Of a stretch of DNA of 44,661 nt, positions 7,447-16,286 are shown piece by piece; the stretch's first letter is position 1; each line of letters begins with the position of its first letter. A program made the position numbers and the translations under genes. The notes under the pieces are model-generated. The model worked only from the letters and a program-made list of their open reading frames with translations. It was not told the DNA's origin and did not search any database. The stretch comes from Planctomycetota bacterium. Its GTDB lineage: Bacteria; Planctomycetota; MHYJ01; JACPTZ01. Location of the stretch: assembly GCA_016192525.1 (NCBI GenBank), contig JACPTZ010000014.1:1-44661 (forward strand), written 5' to 3'.

Positions 7447-8799
7447 CTACAGATACTGCCTCGCGTCCGCCACGCGACCCTCGATCGCCGAGGCGGCGGC
7501 GGTGAGCGGGCTCGCCAGCAGCGTGCGACCGCCCTTCCCCTGCCGCCCCTCGAAGTTCCGGTTCGAGGTCGATACGCAGTACTGTCCTTCGGCCAGTTCG
7601 TCGCCGTTGAGCGCGATGCACATCGAACACCCCGGCTCGCGCCACTCGCAGCCGGCTTCGCGGAAGACGCGGTCGAGTCCCTCCTCCTCCGCCTGGCGCT
7701 TGATCGGGAGCGACCCGGGCACGACGAGCACGCGCGCCTTGACGCGACGCCCCTTGAGGACGGAAGCGGCGCTGCGGAGGTCCGAAATCCGGGAATTCGT
7801 GCAGGAGCCGATGAAGACGACGTCGATGGACTGGCCGAGCATTCTCTGCCCGGCCTTGAGCCCCATGTAATCGAGGGCCTGTTTCGACGTCTCCGCGGGG
7901 ACGACGCCGGAGATCGGCATCCCCATGCCGGGATTCGTGCCGTAGGTGATCATCGGCTCGAGGCGGCTCGCGTCGATCTCGAGGGTCCGGTCGAACCGGG
8001 CGCCGTCGTCGCTCTTCAGATCGCGGAAGGCGTCGAAGGACTTCGGGGCGAAGCGGCGTCCGCGCAGCCAGGCGAAGGTGGTCTCATCGGGGGCGATCAT
8101 TCCGGCGCGGGCGCCGGCCTCGATCGACATGTTGCAGACCGTCATCCGCTCGTCCATCGAGAGGGCGCGGACGGCCTCGCCGCGGTATTCGAGGACATGT
8201 TCCGTCGCCCCGCCGATCCCGAGCCGGGCGATGATCGCGAGGACGAGGTCCTTCGCCGTCACCCCCCTTGGGAGCGAGCCGTCCACCTTCACCTCGAAGG
8301 TCTTGGGACGGCGCTGAAGGAGGCATTGCGTCGCAAGCACGTGCTCGACCTCGCTCGTTCCGATCCCGAAGGCCAAAGCCCCGAAGGCCCCGTGGGTGCT
8401 CGTGTGGCTGTCGCCGCAGACGATCGTCATGCCCGGCTGCGTGAGCCCCAGTTCCGGCCCGATCACGTGCACGATTCCCTGGGATTCGCTCGAGACGCCG
8501 TGGAGAGCCACGCCGAAATCGGAGCAGTTCTTCTCGATCTGCCGGACCAGCTCGGCCGTGGAGGGCGGGATCTCCGCCTGGGCGCGGTTGAGCGTGGGAA
8601 TGATGTGATCGACGGTGGCCACCGTGCGGTCCGGCCGCCGGACGCGGAGTCCGCGGGCCCGCAGGCCGGAGAAGGCCTGCGGGGAGGTCATCTCATGGAT
8701 GAGGTGGAGGTCGATGTAGAGGACGACGGGGCAGTCGGGTTCTGAAGCGACGACGTGCGCGTCCCAGATCTTCTCGAAGAGCGTCTTGGGTGCGACCAT
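7447..8799 (-). CDS. leuC: 3-isopropylmalate dehydratase large subunit
   Basis: A 450-residue aconitase-family large subunit that carries the [4Fe-4S] cluster for isomerising 2-isopropylmalate. Start [17 protein letters not shown] and [16 protein letters not shown] are typical of LeuC. Cluster cysteines are visible in [12 protein letters not shown] and in [41 protein letters not shown] is the conserved active-site stretch. Length is close to the usual 465. The ATG at 8799 lies 45 bases downstream of a strong promoter, and is the first gene of leuC-leuD-leuB. leuA is not in the window. Confidence 0.95.
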   Translation of the reverse strand: MVAPKTLFEKIWDAHVVASEPDCPVVLYIDLHLIHEMTSPQAFSGLRARGLRVRRPDRTVATVDHIIPTLNRAQAEIPPSTAELVRQIEKNCSDFGVALHGVSSESQGIVHVIGPELGLTQPGMTIVCGDSHTSTHGAFGALAFGIGTSEVEHVLATQCLLQRRPKTFEVKVDGSLPRGVTAKDLVLAIIARLGIGGATEHVLEYRGEAVRALSMDERMTVCNMSIEAGARAGMIAPDETTFAWLRGRRFAPKSFDAFRDLKSDDGARFDRTLEIDASRLEPMITYGTNPGMGMPISGVVPAETSKQALDYMGLKAGQRMLGQSIDVVFIGSCTNSRISDLRSAASVLKGRRVKARVLVVPGSLPIKRQAEEEGLDRVFREAGCEWREPGCSMCIALNGDELAEGQYCVSTSNRNFEGRQGKGGRTLLASPLTAAASAIEGRVADARQYL

Positions 8800-8843
8800 G
8801 CGGCGTCACCTGCGTGCGGGCCGCCCCTGTCCCATCCGAAGCG

Positions 8844-8872
8844 AGAGTAGCATGCGCGGAGGGGGCTGTCAA
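8844..8872 (-). promoter_or_regulatory. Sigma70-like promoter of leuCDB
   Basis: On the minus strand TTGACA (8872-8867) and TACTCT (8849-8844) are 17 bp apart. The expected transcript start lies about 38 bases before the leuC ATG. Confidence 0.7.
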
Positions 8873-8913
8873 TTCCGAGAGGCGTCAAAACGGCGCGATT
8901 CAGGGGCGGGAAT

Positions 8914-8956
8914 GTCACCGGTCGGTGACTCACGGGTGAGTGTCCTGGGTGACACT
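8914..8956. promoter_or_regulatory. Three chained inverted repeats upstream of leuC
   Basis: GTCACCG-GTCGGTGAC (8914-8929, near-palindrome), ACTCAC-GG-GTGAGT (8928-8941) and AGTGTC-CTGGGT-GACACT (8939-8956) follow one another with shared bases. The half site GGTGAC/GTCACC occurs three times (8914, 8924, 8948). The array sits 42-84 bp upstream of the leuC -35 box, a usual place for activator sites. It may be a regulator operator; the protein is unknown. Confidence 0.45.
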
Positions 8957-9159
8957 TTGGGACGAGATCCACCACCTTCCCCGGCGCCATCCCGCACGAG
9001 GTTTTCCTGGTCTGGAGACATGTCGTAACATGTGATATTAATGATTGTTATGTCATAGCTCCGCCCCATGACGTGAGGCGGCGCGTCCCGGGTGTTGCGT
9101 CCGTCTGGCTTGGGTTTTGCACAGGAGGGACCTGTTGGATAGCGCCAGTTGATTCACAG

Positions 9160-9188
9160 TTGACTTCCTGGGGTGCGCCGGGTAGGAT
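9160..9188 (+). promoter_or_regulatory. Sigma70-like promoter of the GAF/pseudopilin operon
   Basis: TTGACT (9160-9165) and TAGGAT (9183-9188) are 17 bp apart, giving a leader of about 85 bases to the GAF gene. The five downstream genes are spaced by 12 bases or less, or overlap, so this probably drives all of them. Confidence 0.7.
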
Positions 9189-9281
9189 AGAAGGCTCTCG
9201 ATCGGGGCGCGGCCCCGGTCGGGGGAGTTTCGGCCGTGCGCGGGGACGCACGGCGTTTGTCGGGAGGACCGATTGCCGCCG

Positions 9282-12200
9282 ATGGCCGATTCGCAGCAGG
9301 ACCGATCCCGCCTCATCCGGGCCTTGCTCGAAGTCTCCAAGCTGCACACGCTCCAACTCGACCCGGATGCGATGCTCGATCTGATCCTCGAGCACCTGGG
9401 CGAGGTGGTGCCGTACAACAGCGCCTCCATCCTGCTCCGGCAAGGGGAGTCGGAGCTCCGTATCGTCGCCGGACGGGGGTATGCGGAGTCCCCCGCGGTG
9501 CTGGACACCGTCTTCGACGCCCGGACCCTCCGGCGCTTCCACTCCATCCTGAACAACCGTCTCCCCGTCCGCGTCGCCGACGTGCGCGAGTCTCCGGACT
9601 GGATCGAAATCCCGGGCACCGAACAGATCCGCGCCTGGCTGGGGGTGCCCCTCAACTCGCGCGGAAAAATCATCGGGGTCCTGTCGGTCGACCGCAACAC
9701 GCCGAACGCCTTCACCGAGGACGATCTCAAGATCGCCTACACCTTTGCGAACGAGGTGGCGGTGGCGATCGAGAACGCGCTGCTTTCCAACGCGGTGGAG
9801 GAGCAGCGACAGGCCATCGAGCACGCGAGCCGGAACGAATCGATCCCGGCGGAACCGGCGCGACCGAAGAGCCGCATCCTCAAGGCGGTCCTGGAGTCGG
9901 CCCCGCAGAATCTGCTGCCTTCTTTCGCCGCCCCGGCCCGATCGGCGCCCCCCCCGGCGGGGCCCCCACCGCCGGATATCTCTCCGCCCGTTCCCGCGAC
10001 AACGGCCCCTCCCCCGGTTCCGGCCGCGGCCGCTCCGCCGCCCCTTCCCGCCGTCCGCGTGGAAGCGGTCTCGTCCGACCAGCAGCTCCAGGCCCTGCAG
10101 GGGAAGACCCGTCGCAGCCGCTTTCCGACGCCCAAGCCGGCGGCCTCCCCCCGGCCCCTTGGCGCGGGCCTTGATCTTGCCGGACTGGGTCTCGTTCCTC
10201 CGGGCCGCGCGCCGGCCTCCACGCCGACGGCGCCGCCCCTCCCCCCCGCGCCGGCGGGCGCGGCCTCGACGACGCCGGGGGCTTCTGCGGCCGCATCGAG
10301 CGGCGACCTGAAGCGGGAGACTCTTCTCTTCGGGAAGATTCTCCTGAGCAACAAGCTGGTGAAGCAGGACCAATTGGAGGAGTGTCTCCGGCTGCAGGAG
10401 AGAATCCGCCTGATGGGCCTGGAAGTCCGCCTCGGGCAGTTGTGTGTTGACCGCGGCATCATCGACGCTAAGACGCTGGAGGCCGTCCTCAAACTCCAGA
10501 AGCAGAAGTTCGCGATCGGCGGGGATCCGCTGGCCCTCCGGCGGAAGGGACTCACCGCCGACACCGACATTCCGATCGGGCGGCTGGCGCTTGACAACGG
10601 ACTCCTGACCCAGTCCCAGCTCGACGAAGCGGTATCGATCCAGCAGCGAATCCGGACGCTCGGGGTCGAGAAGCGGCTGGGCGAGATTCTGGTCGAGAAG
10701 GGTTTTCTGACGGAGGACGGTCTCGACGGCCTCCTCCAGGTACAGCGTCAGCGAAGCCAGGTGCTCCCGGCGGTGGCCCCCGCGGCGCCGGCGACGACCC
10801 GACCGACGACGAAACTTGGACTGGACGACGGCGCCTTCGCCGCACTCGACAACGACCTCCTGGTTCGGCTCATCCGCCCGAGCGGGCTGCTCACGAAGAC
10901 GCAGATGGCCGAGTGCGAGCGTCTGAGGGCGGAGCTCGAGACCTCCGGCGTGAAGAAGCGGGTCGACGAGATTGCGGTGCAGCGGGGATTCGCCTCCTCG
11001 GAGGCGATCCGCAAGGTCGTCGATATGGAATTCCAGAAGTGGCGGGAGACGGCGGGTAAGGCATCGCCGCGCGTCGTCGCCCCGACCGCCGCCGGGGCGC
11101 AGAAGCGGCGAGGGATGGGGCTGGAGATGGCGGCCGCGGCGCTGATTGTCCTCGGGGTCGGGATGGGGGTGTGGTGGCAAGCCACCCGACCCTCCCGGGA
11201 AAAGAGCACGCGGGCCGACGAGATGGCGAAGGCGAAGGCGGAACTGGCGGACTTCGCCGTGAGTCCCCCCCCCCCTGATCCCAGGCCGCGCGAGCCCGTT
11301 CCTCCGGCGGACCCAACGGTCCCCTCACTGGTCCTGCCGCCCGAAGAGGGAGAACCGTCCCGGGCCACCTTCGACGAAGCGGCGGAGTTGGGACTCGCCG
11401 CAACGCTCTTCTCTTCCGAGGCCGCCCGCCTTCCGGAGATGCGCGGCGCCGTGCGGAATTCACCCGGAGGAGGCGCCGAATTCGTGGCGTATGGCCGGGG
11501 CCCGCTCGCGGATGAGACTCCGGTGACTCTCTCCTTGCGATTCGCGGGTCGGGAGGTCGCGCCGTCGGAGTCGAATCCGGTCTTCCGGGGAGGGTACTTT
11601 GTGGGGCGAATCCACATCGGGGACGGTGGCCGGAAACTGATGGCGGGCCTTTACACCATCGAGGCCTCGATCCGGTACGGCGGCTACGACCCCACGTCCG
11701 GCCTGCAGGCCAATCCAGACCTGGTCGGCCGGGGCGGTGACGGAAACAGCCGCTCGCGCCTTCTCCTGCGGGCGACGGTCAGCGTGGGAGGGGGTGAGAA
11801 CGCCCGGGCGGAGCGGGCGACGGTGGGAATGCTGTACCAGGCCACGGCGGAGGCGATCGAAGCCATCCTGCAGAGGATGGACGAGCAGATCCCGCTGTTC
11901 CCGGTCTCCGGCGACTCCATCGACGACATGGCCGCGTTTGTGGCCCAGTCCCGCTCCCAGATGGAGCAGGACCTCAACCCCGTCAGACTCTTCCAGGGCC
12001 AGGTGGCCATCGGGTCGGCGCCGGAAGTGGAGGTGGCGCTTGACGCGGCGCTTCAGGCCGTTCAGGATCGACTCGTGACGGAGGCGGCTGCTCTGGCGCG
12101 CCGACGCCATCTCCCCGTGCCGGACGAGTTCGTCGAGGGATCGGAGCGGGACCGGGCCGGGACGGTCCGCCGCGGACGGGAGCGGCTGGCCGAGCTGAAG

Positions 12201-12650
12201 GCCGCGATTCGCCGGTTTGAGGCGGATTCAATGCTCCTCACCGCCGCGCGGGAGCTTTCCGCGACGGTGCAGGATGAGGCGGACCAGGCGCTCTCCGAGG
12301 TGGCGGCGTTCATTCGCGTCCGGACGGCCGCGGCGGAGGGCACGGGGGCCGCGCCCCGCGTGGACTGGATCACGGGATGGAGCGAGCGGCTGCGCGCCCT
12401 CGCCCTGCTGGACCCCGAACTGAGGACAGAGATGGAGAAGGTGAAGGGCGGACTTCAGGATGCGCTGGCCCAATATGCGATGCTCACCGAGGCGTGCGGT
12501 CGGGTGCGAATTTCCGAGTGGTTTGTCTCGCGTCAATTGCAGATTCCCCCTCTGGTCCGGACGAAGGACGGCCGTCCGGCCGACCGACTTGAGGAGGAGC
12601 GGGCGGCTGTACGCTCTCGCCTGCAAAAACTTCTCCCCCCGGTTTCCTAG
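9282..12650 (+). CDS. GAF-domain, MshEN-like repeat, single-pass membrane protein
   Basis: A 1122-residue multidomain sensor-like protein. Residues about 8-172 form a GAF domain (LDLILEHLGEVVPYNSASILL, WLGVPLNSRGKIIGVLSVDR, FANEVAVAIENALL). A Pro/Ala-rich linker follows to about 345. Then come three copies of a 58-residue module (about 349-406, 429-488, 525-583), each made of two helix-loop-helix motifs of the LG--L---G------L---L--Q type with a 10-residue spacer; these resemble the GspE N-terminal/MshEN fold. The third copy is degenerate. One transmembrane helix lies at about 615-632, so the N-terminal part should be cytoplasmic and the last 490 residues outside. The outer part starts with a beta-sandwich resembling those of the next two secreted proteins and ends in helical repeats. 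There is no output enzyme domain. Start: ATG 9282 follows GGAGGA (9263-9268) by 13 bases; a TTG at 9273 is 4 bases from it, so the exact start is open. Confidence 0.8.
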   Translation: MADSQQDRSRLIRALLEVSKLHTLQLDPDAMLDLILEHLGEVVPYNSASILLRQGESELRIVAGRGYAESPAVLDTVFDARTLRRFHSILNNRLPVRVADVRESPDWIEIPGTEQIRAWLGVPLNSRGKIIGVLSVDRNTPNAFTEDDLKIAYTFANEVAVAIENALLSNAVEEQRQAIEHASRNESIPAEPARPKSRILKAVLESAPQNLLPSFAAPARSAPPPAGPPPPDISPPVPATTAPPPVPAAAAPPPLPAVRVEAVSSDQQLQALQGKTRRSRFPTPKPAASPRPLGAGLDLAGLGLVPPGRAPASTPTAPPLPPAPAGAASTTPGASAAASSGDLKRETLLFGKILLSNKLVKQDQLEECLRLQERIRLMGLEVRLGQLCVDRGIIDAKTLEAVLKLQKQKFAIGGDPLALRRKGLTADTDIPIGRLALDNGLLTQSQLDEAVSIQQRIRTLGVEKRLGEILVEKGFLTEDGLDGLLQVQRQRSQVLPAVAPAAPATTRPTTKLGLDDGAFAALDNDLLVRLIRPSGLLTKTQMAECERLRAELETSGVKKRVDEIAVQRGFASSEAIRKVVDMEFQKWRETAGKASPRVVAPTAAGAQKRRGMGLEMAAAALIVLGVGMGVWWQATRPSREKSTRADEMAKAKAELADFAVSPPPPDPRPREPVPPADPTVPSLVLPPEEGEPSRATFDEAAELGLAATLFSSEAARLPEMRGAVRNSPGGGAEFVAYGRGPLADETPVTLSLRFAGREVAPSESNPVFRGGYFVGRIHIGDGGRKLMAGLYTIEASIRYGGYDPTSGLQANPDLVGRGGDGNSRSRLLLRATVSVGGGENARAERATVGMLYQATAEAIEAILQRMDEQIPLFPVSGDSIDDMAAFVAQSRSQMEQDLNPVRLFQGQVAIGSAPEVEVALDAALQAVQDRLVTEAAALARRRHLPVPDEFVEGSERDRAGTVRRGRERLAELKAAIRRFEADSMLLTAARELSATVQDEADQALSEVAAFIRVRTAAAEGTGAAPRVDWITGWSERLRALALLDPELRTEMEKVKGGLQDALAQYAMLTEACGRVRISEWFVSRQLQIPPLVRTKDGRPADRLEEERAAVRSRLQKLLPPVS
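11265..11275 (+). repeat. C11 homopolymer inside the GAF gene
   Basis: Eleven consecutive C bases encode the Pro run just after the transmembrane helix of the GAF protein. A one-base slip would put everything outside the membrane out of frame. It is among the longest homopolymers in the window. Confidence 0.8.
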
Positions 12651-12662
12651 AAGGAGTCTCCC

Positions 12663-15600
12663 ATGAAGTCCCCTTCCGGTACGAGGCGCCCTCGGGCTCG
12701 AAGCGAAGGGTCGGCCCTCATCGTCACCCTGGGGGTGCTCGCCCTGTTGAGCCTCCTGGCGTTCACCTTTGCCTCCCTGGCCAGCCTCGAGCGACGCGTC
12801 TCGCGGAACTATGTGGATCTGGCGCGGGCCCGCCTCCTCGCGCAGTCCGGAATCGACTACGCGCTGTTCCGGTTGCGCGACCCCCTCACGCCCGCCGGGT
12901 GGAGCACCTACCGCGGAGAAGACTGGAACGGCGACTGGGTTTCCACCACGGTGCCGGGCGCGGACGCCGCCGCCGACGACGCCAACGGGAATCAGAGCGG
13001 GATCTGCGACACCTTCAGCTGTCCCCTGCGCTACGCCCGCCGTCCGTCTTTCTGGGAGTACCCCGGGGCTCCGGCGTTGCCGCTCGGACCTCCGACGCTT
13101 GTCACCGTAGACGAAGGCCGCGGTCCGAGGCTGCGGGGCATCACGGGGCGCCTGCCGGGAACGTACAACCCGGACGGAGATCACTACGTCGTCCGCGCGC
13201 GCGACTGCACCGGGCAAATATTCGTCAACGACCAGAACCCGAACATCGCCACCATCATCAACTACCTCGCCATCCAGCTCGGACTCGCCGGCGACTGCGG
13301 CACGCGGATCATCCTCGACGCCACGTATGGACGTCAAGCCAGGTTTCCCGTGCCCGCGACCAGCGGCTTCCCGATGAAGGACTACCTGTACGATGCGTCG
13401 AGGCCCCTGGTGGCGGCGCCGCTTACCAAGGCCGAGTTCGACCGTATCGAGGGGTACCTGGCCGTCCACGCATGGGTGGACAACAGCGTGGTGAAGCCGA
13501 AGGCCCAGTTTGCGTACTCCTCGCCACCCGCCGGCTTTCCCATCGTCACCCCCGGGACCTACGCCAGCACCGCGCCGGGATACCGCCCGCGCAAGACGAA
13601 CGCCACCCTCCCCCCGATTCCGTGGGACTACACGTATCGGACCGAGCCCCGGGCGCCGGTCAACGTGAACGAGGCCGCCCGACCGGTTCTCATCGCGTTG
13701 ATTCAGGGCCTCACGGCCCGGATCCCCGACATCTATGCGAACAGCTACGCCTATCCCGCCGACGGAAGCGTCCCTTCCCCCGGATGGTGCGAGGGATACC
13801 GTCTCCTTCAGACGGCGCCGATCTCCTCCCCCCAGGCTCAGACGGTGGCGGATCGCATCATCAGTTACCGCGAGGGGACGCTCTCGATCACCTACCGCGG
13901 CGCCCCCAAGACCGGCCCGATCGGCACGTGGGAGGAGTTCAACGAGCTCGTAGCGCAGCGGTTGGTCGCCCCGGCGGGGCCGCTCTCGCTGGAGCAGGGT
14001 TCGGTGCTCATGGCAAACGCCAACCCGAACACGCGATGCAACAAGTTCAACCCCGACCGGGTGCTGCGCCAGAGAGACCCCGTGGCCCCGGTGCTCCCCC
14101 TCACGTCCTACCGACATTTCCCTCCCTGCGACAAGACCGATCTCATGCCCACGGGCTACTCGACCGAGTTCTGTTTCTCCCCGCACGGATACTACGAGAT
14201 TGCCTCGATGGGCCGCGTCCTCGGCGACGCCCCGGCGAACCGACTGCTCGCACAGGCCGAGATCCGCGCGGTGGTGAAGCTCTACGAAGTGATGCGCCAC
14301 ACGACGGAGAAGGATTTCGTCAGCGCCAGCGTCACCTCGCAGACCCAGCGCATGGGCTATTATCCGGAGCACCCGGAAGACCGCGGATTCACGACGATGC
14401 GGACGGCCGGCGACGCGGACACCAACTCGGATGGAAAGTCCGACTGGAACCCCGGCCCGACAAGTCCGCTGAACTATTCGGACCCCGCCAAGCCGTTGTC
14501 CGCCGTGGACCCCGCGGACTCCGAACTCGACGGCTACATCGGAATCGCCTCGGTCTATCAGACGGGAACGCCGTACTGGTATATGCAGTTGTGGAACCAG
14601 CTCCCCGGCGCCAATCCGGTCACGGGCCAGTACACCCAGATCGGCGCCTCGGGAGGGAGCGGGACCTGGTACTTCATCAACGTCGACAACGCCGCTCTTC
14701 CGAGCTACCATTCCCGCGACGACGTCACCGCCAACTCCGCCTCCCCCACTTCCACCGATCCGAACAACAAGGGACTTTTCCGGGCGTATCCGAACATGAG
14801 CGACCTCGCGCAGGACGGGCTCATTATCTCCGCCGACCGTTACCGCCACGTCGTGATGAGTTCGGTCATGCACAACTATCTCGCCGAGGGGGCGGCCGAG
14901 CTGTGGATCAAGCCGAAGACCGACATCACGCCCGGAAACAACAAGGGGTACTGGTGGGAGCAGCAGGTCTATCAGGGGCCCAAGACCTTCAACGTCGTGA
15001 CGATGGGATACGTCGGTCCGGGATGGGTTTCGAACCCGGGGTATCTCTGGCCGTACGCGGTTCCCCAGAACTGGTGGGGAGGATACGGCCTCAGCACCAC
15101 CAACTGGGGCTACCTCCACACCGTCAACATCCAGTCGCGTTCCTATCTGGGCAGTTCGTGGGACAGCATCTGGTACGATGAAACTTTCATCCCCACGTTC
15201 AGCGGGACCCTGACGACCCCTTACAACACGGCGTATGTTCCGAACTCCCTCAGCTACGTCAGCAATACGGTTGTCTGGGGCGATCCGCCGCGGGTGACGA
15301 ACTCCAGCGGCCCGAAGTGGCACGGAGGCCACTGGTACCGGATGATGCTCCGATGGTCGCTCAGGACGGAAATGTTCAATCTGGTCAATAACCCGACGTG
15401 GGACAGCACGGCGGAGACCCAGGTTTCGTTCATGGACCCGGACCTGTATCTGGACGGCGCCCCCCCCCTGAACTATCAGAAGAGGCGGCATTTCAACAAC
15501 CTCCTGTGGCCCTACGTCTATGTGGGCGGGTATTGGGTCGAAAAGAGCCCCGCCTCCGGTCCTCCGGATCCCAGGGGGGGGACGACATATATCCACTACG

Positions 15601-16286
15601 TCGCGCTGAACGGCGATCCCCAGTACGGCAACAAGCTGATCCCCGGAAGCAACTTCCAGCGATTCAACGTCAGCCCGTTTGGTTCGGCCTGGAACAACTG
15701 GAATCTTGATCCCTTCTGCGAGGGAACGATGGACGAGGTTCGAATTTGGAACGCCGCGCCCACCTCCACGGAAGTTTCGTTCCCGGGCGATCGCTACTTC
15801 CCGCCGGGAAGCGGAGCGGCCCCGGTCTACGTCGGCCAGTTCTATCGCCGCGACACGACGGGGGCGACGACGGTGAAGTGGGACGACGATCCGAGCCGCA
15901 CCTTCCCCGCCGGCGTCAGCGCCAAGGTCCGGTCCATTGCGTACACGGAGTACCGGCCGCGTCAGGACTACACCGGAGTGGACATCACCGAAGGGCAGCG
16001 GCCGAACTTCGACCTGTCTTTCCGCAAACCGTTGGCGGGCTTCGACCCGGCGCCGTCGAATTGGGACGGTCGGGATACGAAGTTCTCCGCGCTCATCGGG
16101 GCCGCCAGCGACAGCGACCCGAGGTGCATCTTCAACGGTTCGGAAAGGCTTGAATACCGCGTGCAACCCGTTGATAATCGAGGTGTGCCGGTTCGCGTGA
16201 CGCCCTTCTTCGACGATATCACGGTGATTTATGACATCGCAGGCAGCGGATTGCGTTTCGTGGAGTGGTACTATGCGGCGGACTAG
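12663..16286 (+). CDS. Giant GspK-like (type II secretion minor pseudopilin) protein with LamG-like C-terminus
   Basis: A 1207-residue exported protein. The N-terminus has a basic leader ending in Gly16, then SALIVTLGVLALLSLLAFTF and a helix with ARLLAQSGIDYALFRL, the arrangement of a prepilin-peptidase-processed GspK/PilX pseudopilin without Glu5. Residues about 335-455 contain APVNVNEAARPVLIALI and a helix-hairpin segment ending in WEEFNELVAQ, matching the GspK SAM-like region. GspK proteins are normally about 330 residues, so some 750 residues are extra. Near residue 585 is a DTNSDGKSD loop that looks like a calcium site, and near 1015 EGTMDEVRIWN is typical of LamG/concanavalin-like domains. 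The middle is rich in Trp, Tyr and Asn. AAGGAG lies 6 bases before the ATG. A C9 run (15460-15468) is in frame. It may cap an atypical type II or type IV pilus-like structure; no other gsp genes are in the window. Confidence 0.72.
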   Translation: MKSPSGTRRPRARSEGSALIVTLGVLALLSLLAFTFASLASLERRVSRNYVDLARARLLAQSGIDYALFRLRDPLTPAGWSTYRGEDWNGDWVSTTVPGADAAADDANGNQSGICDTFSCPLRYARRPSFWEYPGAPALPLGPPTLVTVDEGRGPRLRGITGRLPGTYNPDGDHYVVRARDCTGQIFVNDQNPNIATIINYLAIQLGLAGDCGTRIILDATYGRQARFPVPATSGFPMKDYLYDASRPLVAAPLTKAEFDRIEGYLAVHAWVDNSVVKPKAQFAYSSPPAGFPIVTPGTYASTAPGYRPRKTNATLPPIPWDYTYRTEPRAPVNVNEAARPVLIALIQGLTARIPDIYANSYAYPADGSVPSPGWCEGYRLLQTAPISSPQAQTVADRIISYREGTLSITYRGAPKTGPIGTWEEFNELVAQRLVAPAGPLSLEQGSVLMANANPNTRCNKFNPDRVLRQRDPVAPVLPLTSYRHFPPCDKTDLMPTGYSTEFCFSPHGYYEIASMGRVLGDAPANRLLAQAEIRAVVKLYEVMRHTTEKDFVSASVTSQTQRMGYYPEHPEDRGFTTMRTAGDADTNSDGKSDWNPGPTSPLNYSDPAKPLSAVDPADSELDGYIGIASVYQTGTPYWYMQLWNQLPGANPVTGQYTQIGASGGSGTWYFINVDNAALPSYHSRDDVTANSASPTSTDPNNKGLFRAYPNMSDLAQDGLIISADRYRHVVMSSVMHNYLAEGAAELWIKPKTDITPGNNKGYWWEQQVYQGPKTFNVVTMGYVGPGWVSNPGYLWPYAVPQNWWGGYGLSTTNWGYLHTVNIQSRSYLGSSWDSIWYDETFIPTFSGTLTTPYNTAYVPNSLSYVSNTVVWGDPPRVTNSSGPKWHGGHWYRMMLRWSLRTEMFNLVNNPTWDSTAETQVSFMDPDLYLDGAPPLNYQKRRHFNNLLWPYVYVGGYWVEKSPASGPPDPRGGTTYIHYVALNGDPQYGNKLIPGSNFQRFNVSPFGSAWNNWNLDPFCEGTMDEVRIWNAAPTSTEVSFPGDRYFPPGSGAAPVYVGQFYRRDTTGATTVKWDDDPSRTFPAGVSAKVRSIAYTEYRPRQDYTGVDITEGQRPNFDLSFRKPLAGFDPAPSNWDGRDTKFSALIGAASDSDPRCIFNGSERLEYRVQPVDNRGVPVRVTPFFDDITVIYDIAGSGLRFVEWYYAAD

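Larger units (their letters stand above)
8800..9281. other. Divergent regulatory region between leuC and the GAF operon
   Basis: No supported gene in about 480 bases. It holds the leuC promoter (8844-8872, minus), three chained inverted repeats (8914-8956), an AT-rich patch near 9017-9057 with two ACATGT palindromes exactly 10 bp apart (9018-9023 and 9028-9033), and the GAF operon promoter (9160-9188, plus). A short minus-strand frame (8869-9069) is not similar to anything recognised. Confidence 0.65.

Noticed and set aside
8869-9069. A 66-codon minus-strand frame upstream of leuC
   Set aside because: No ribosome-binding site, contains the leuC control region, and shows no similarity to leader peptides (no Leu run).
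9048-11180. A 710-codon minus-strand frame over the GAF gene
   Set aside because: Shadow of the Pro/Ala-rich linker and GAF coding sequence; starts inside another gene and has no recognisable domain.
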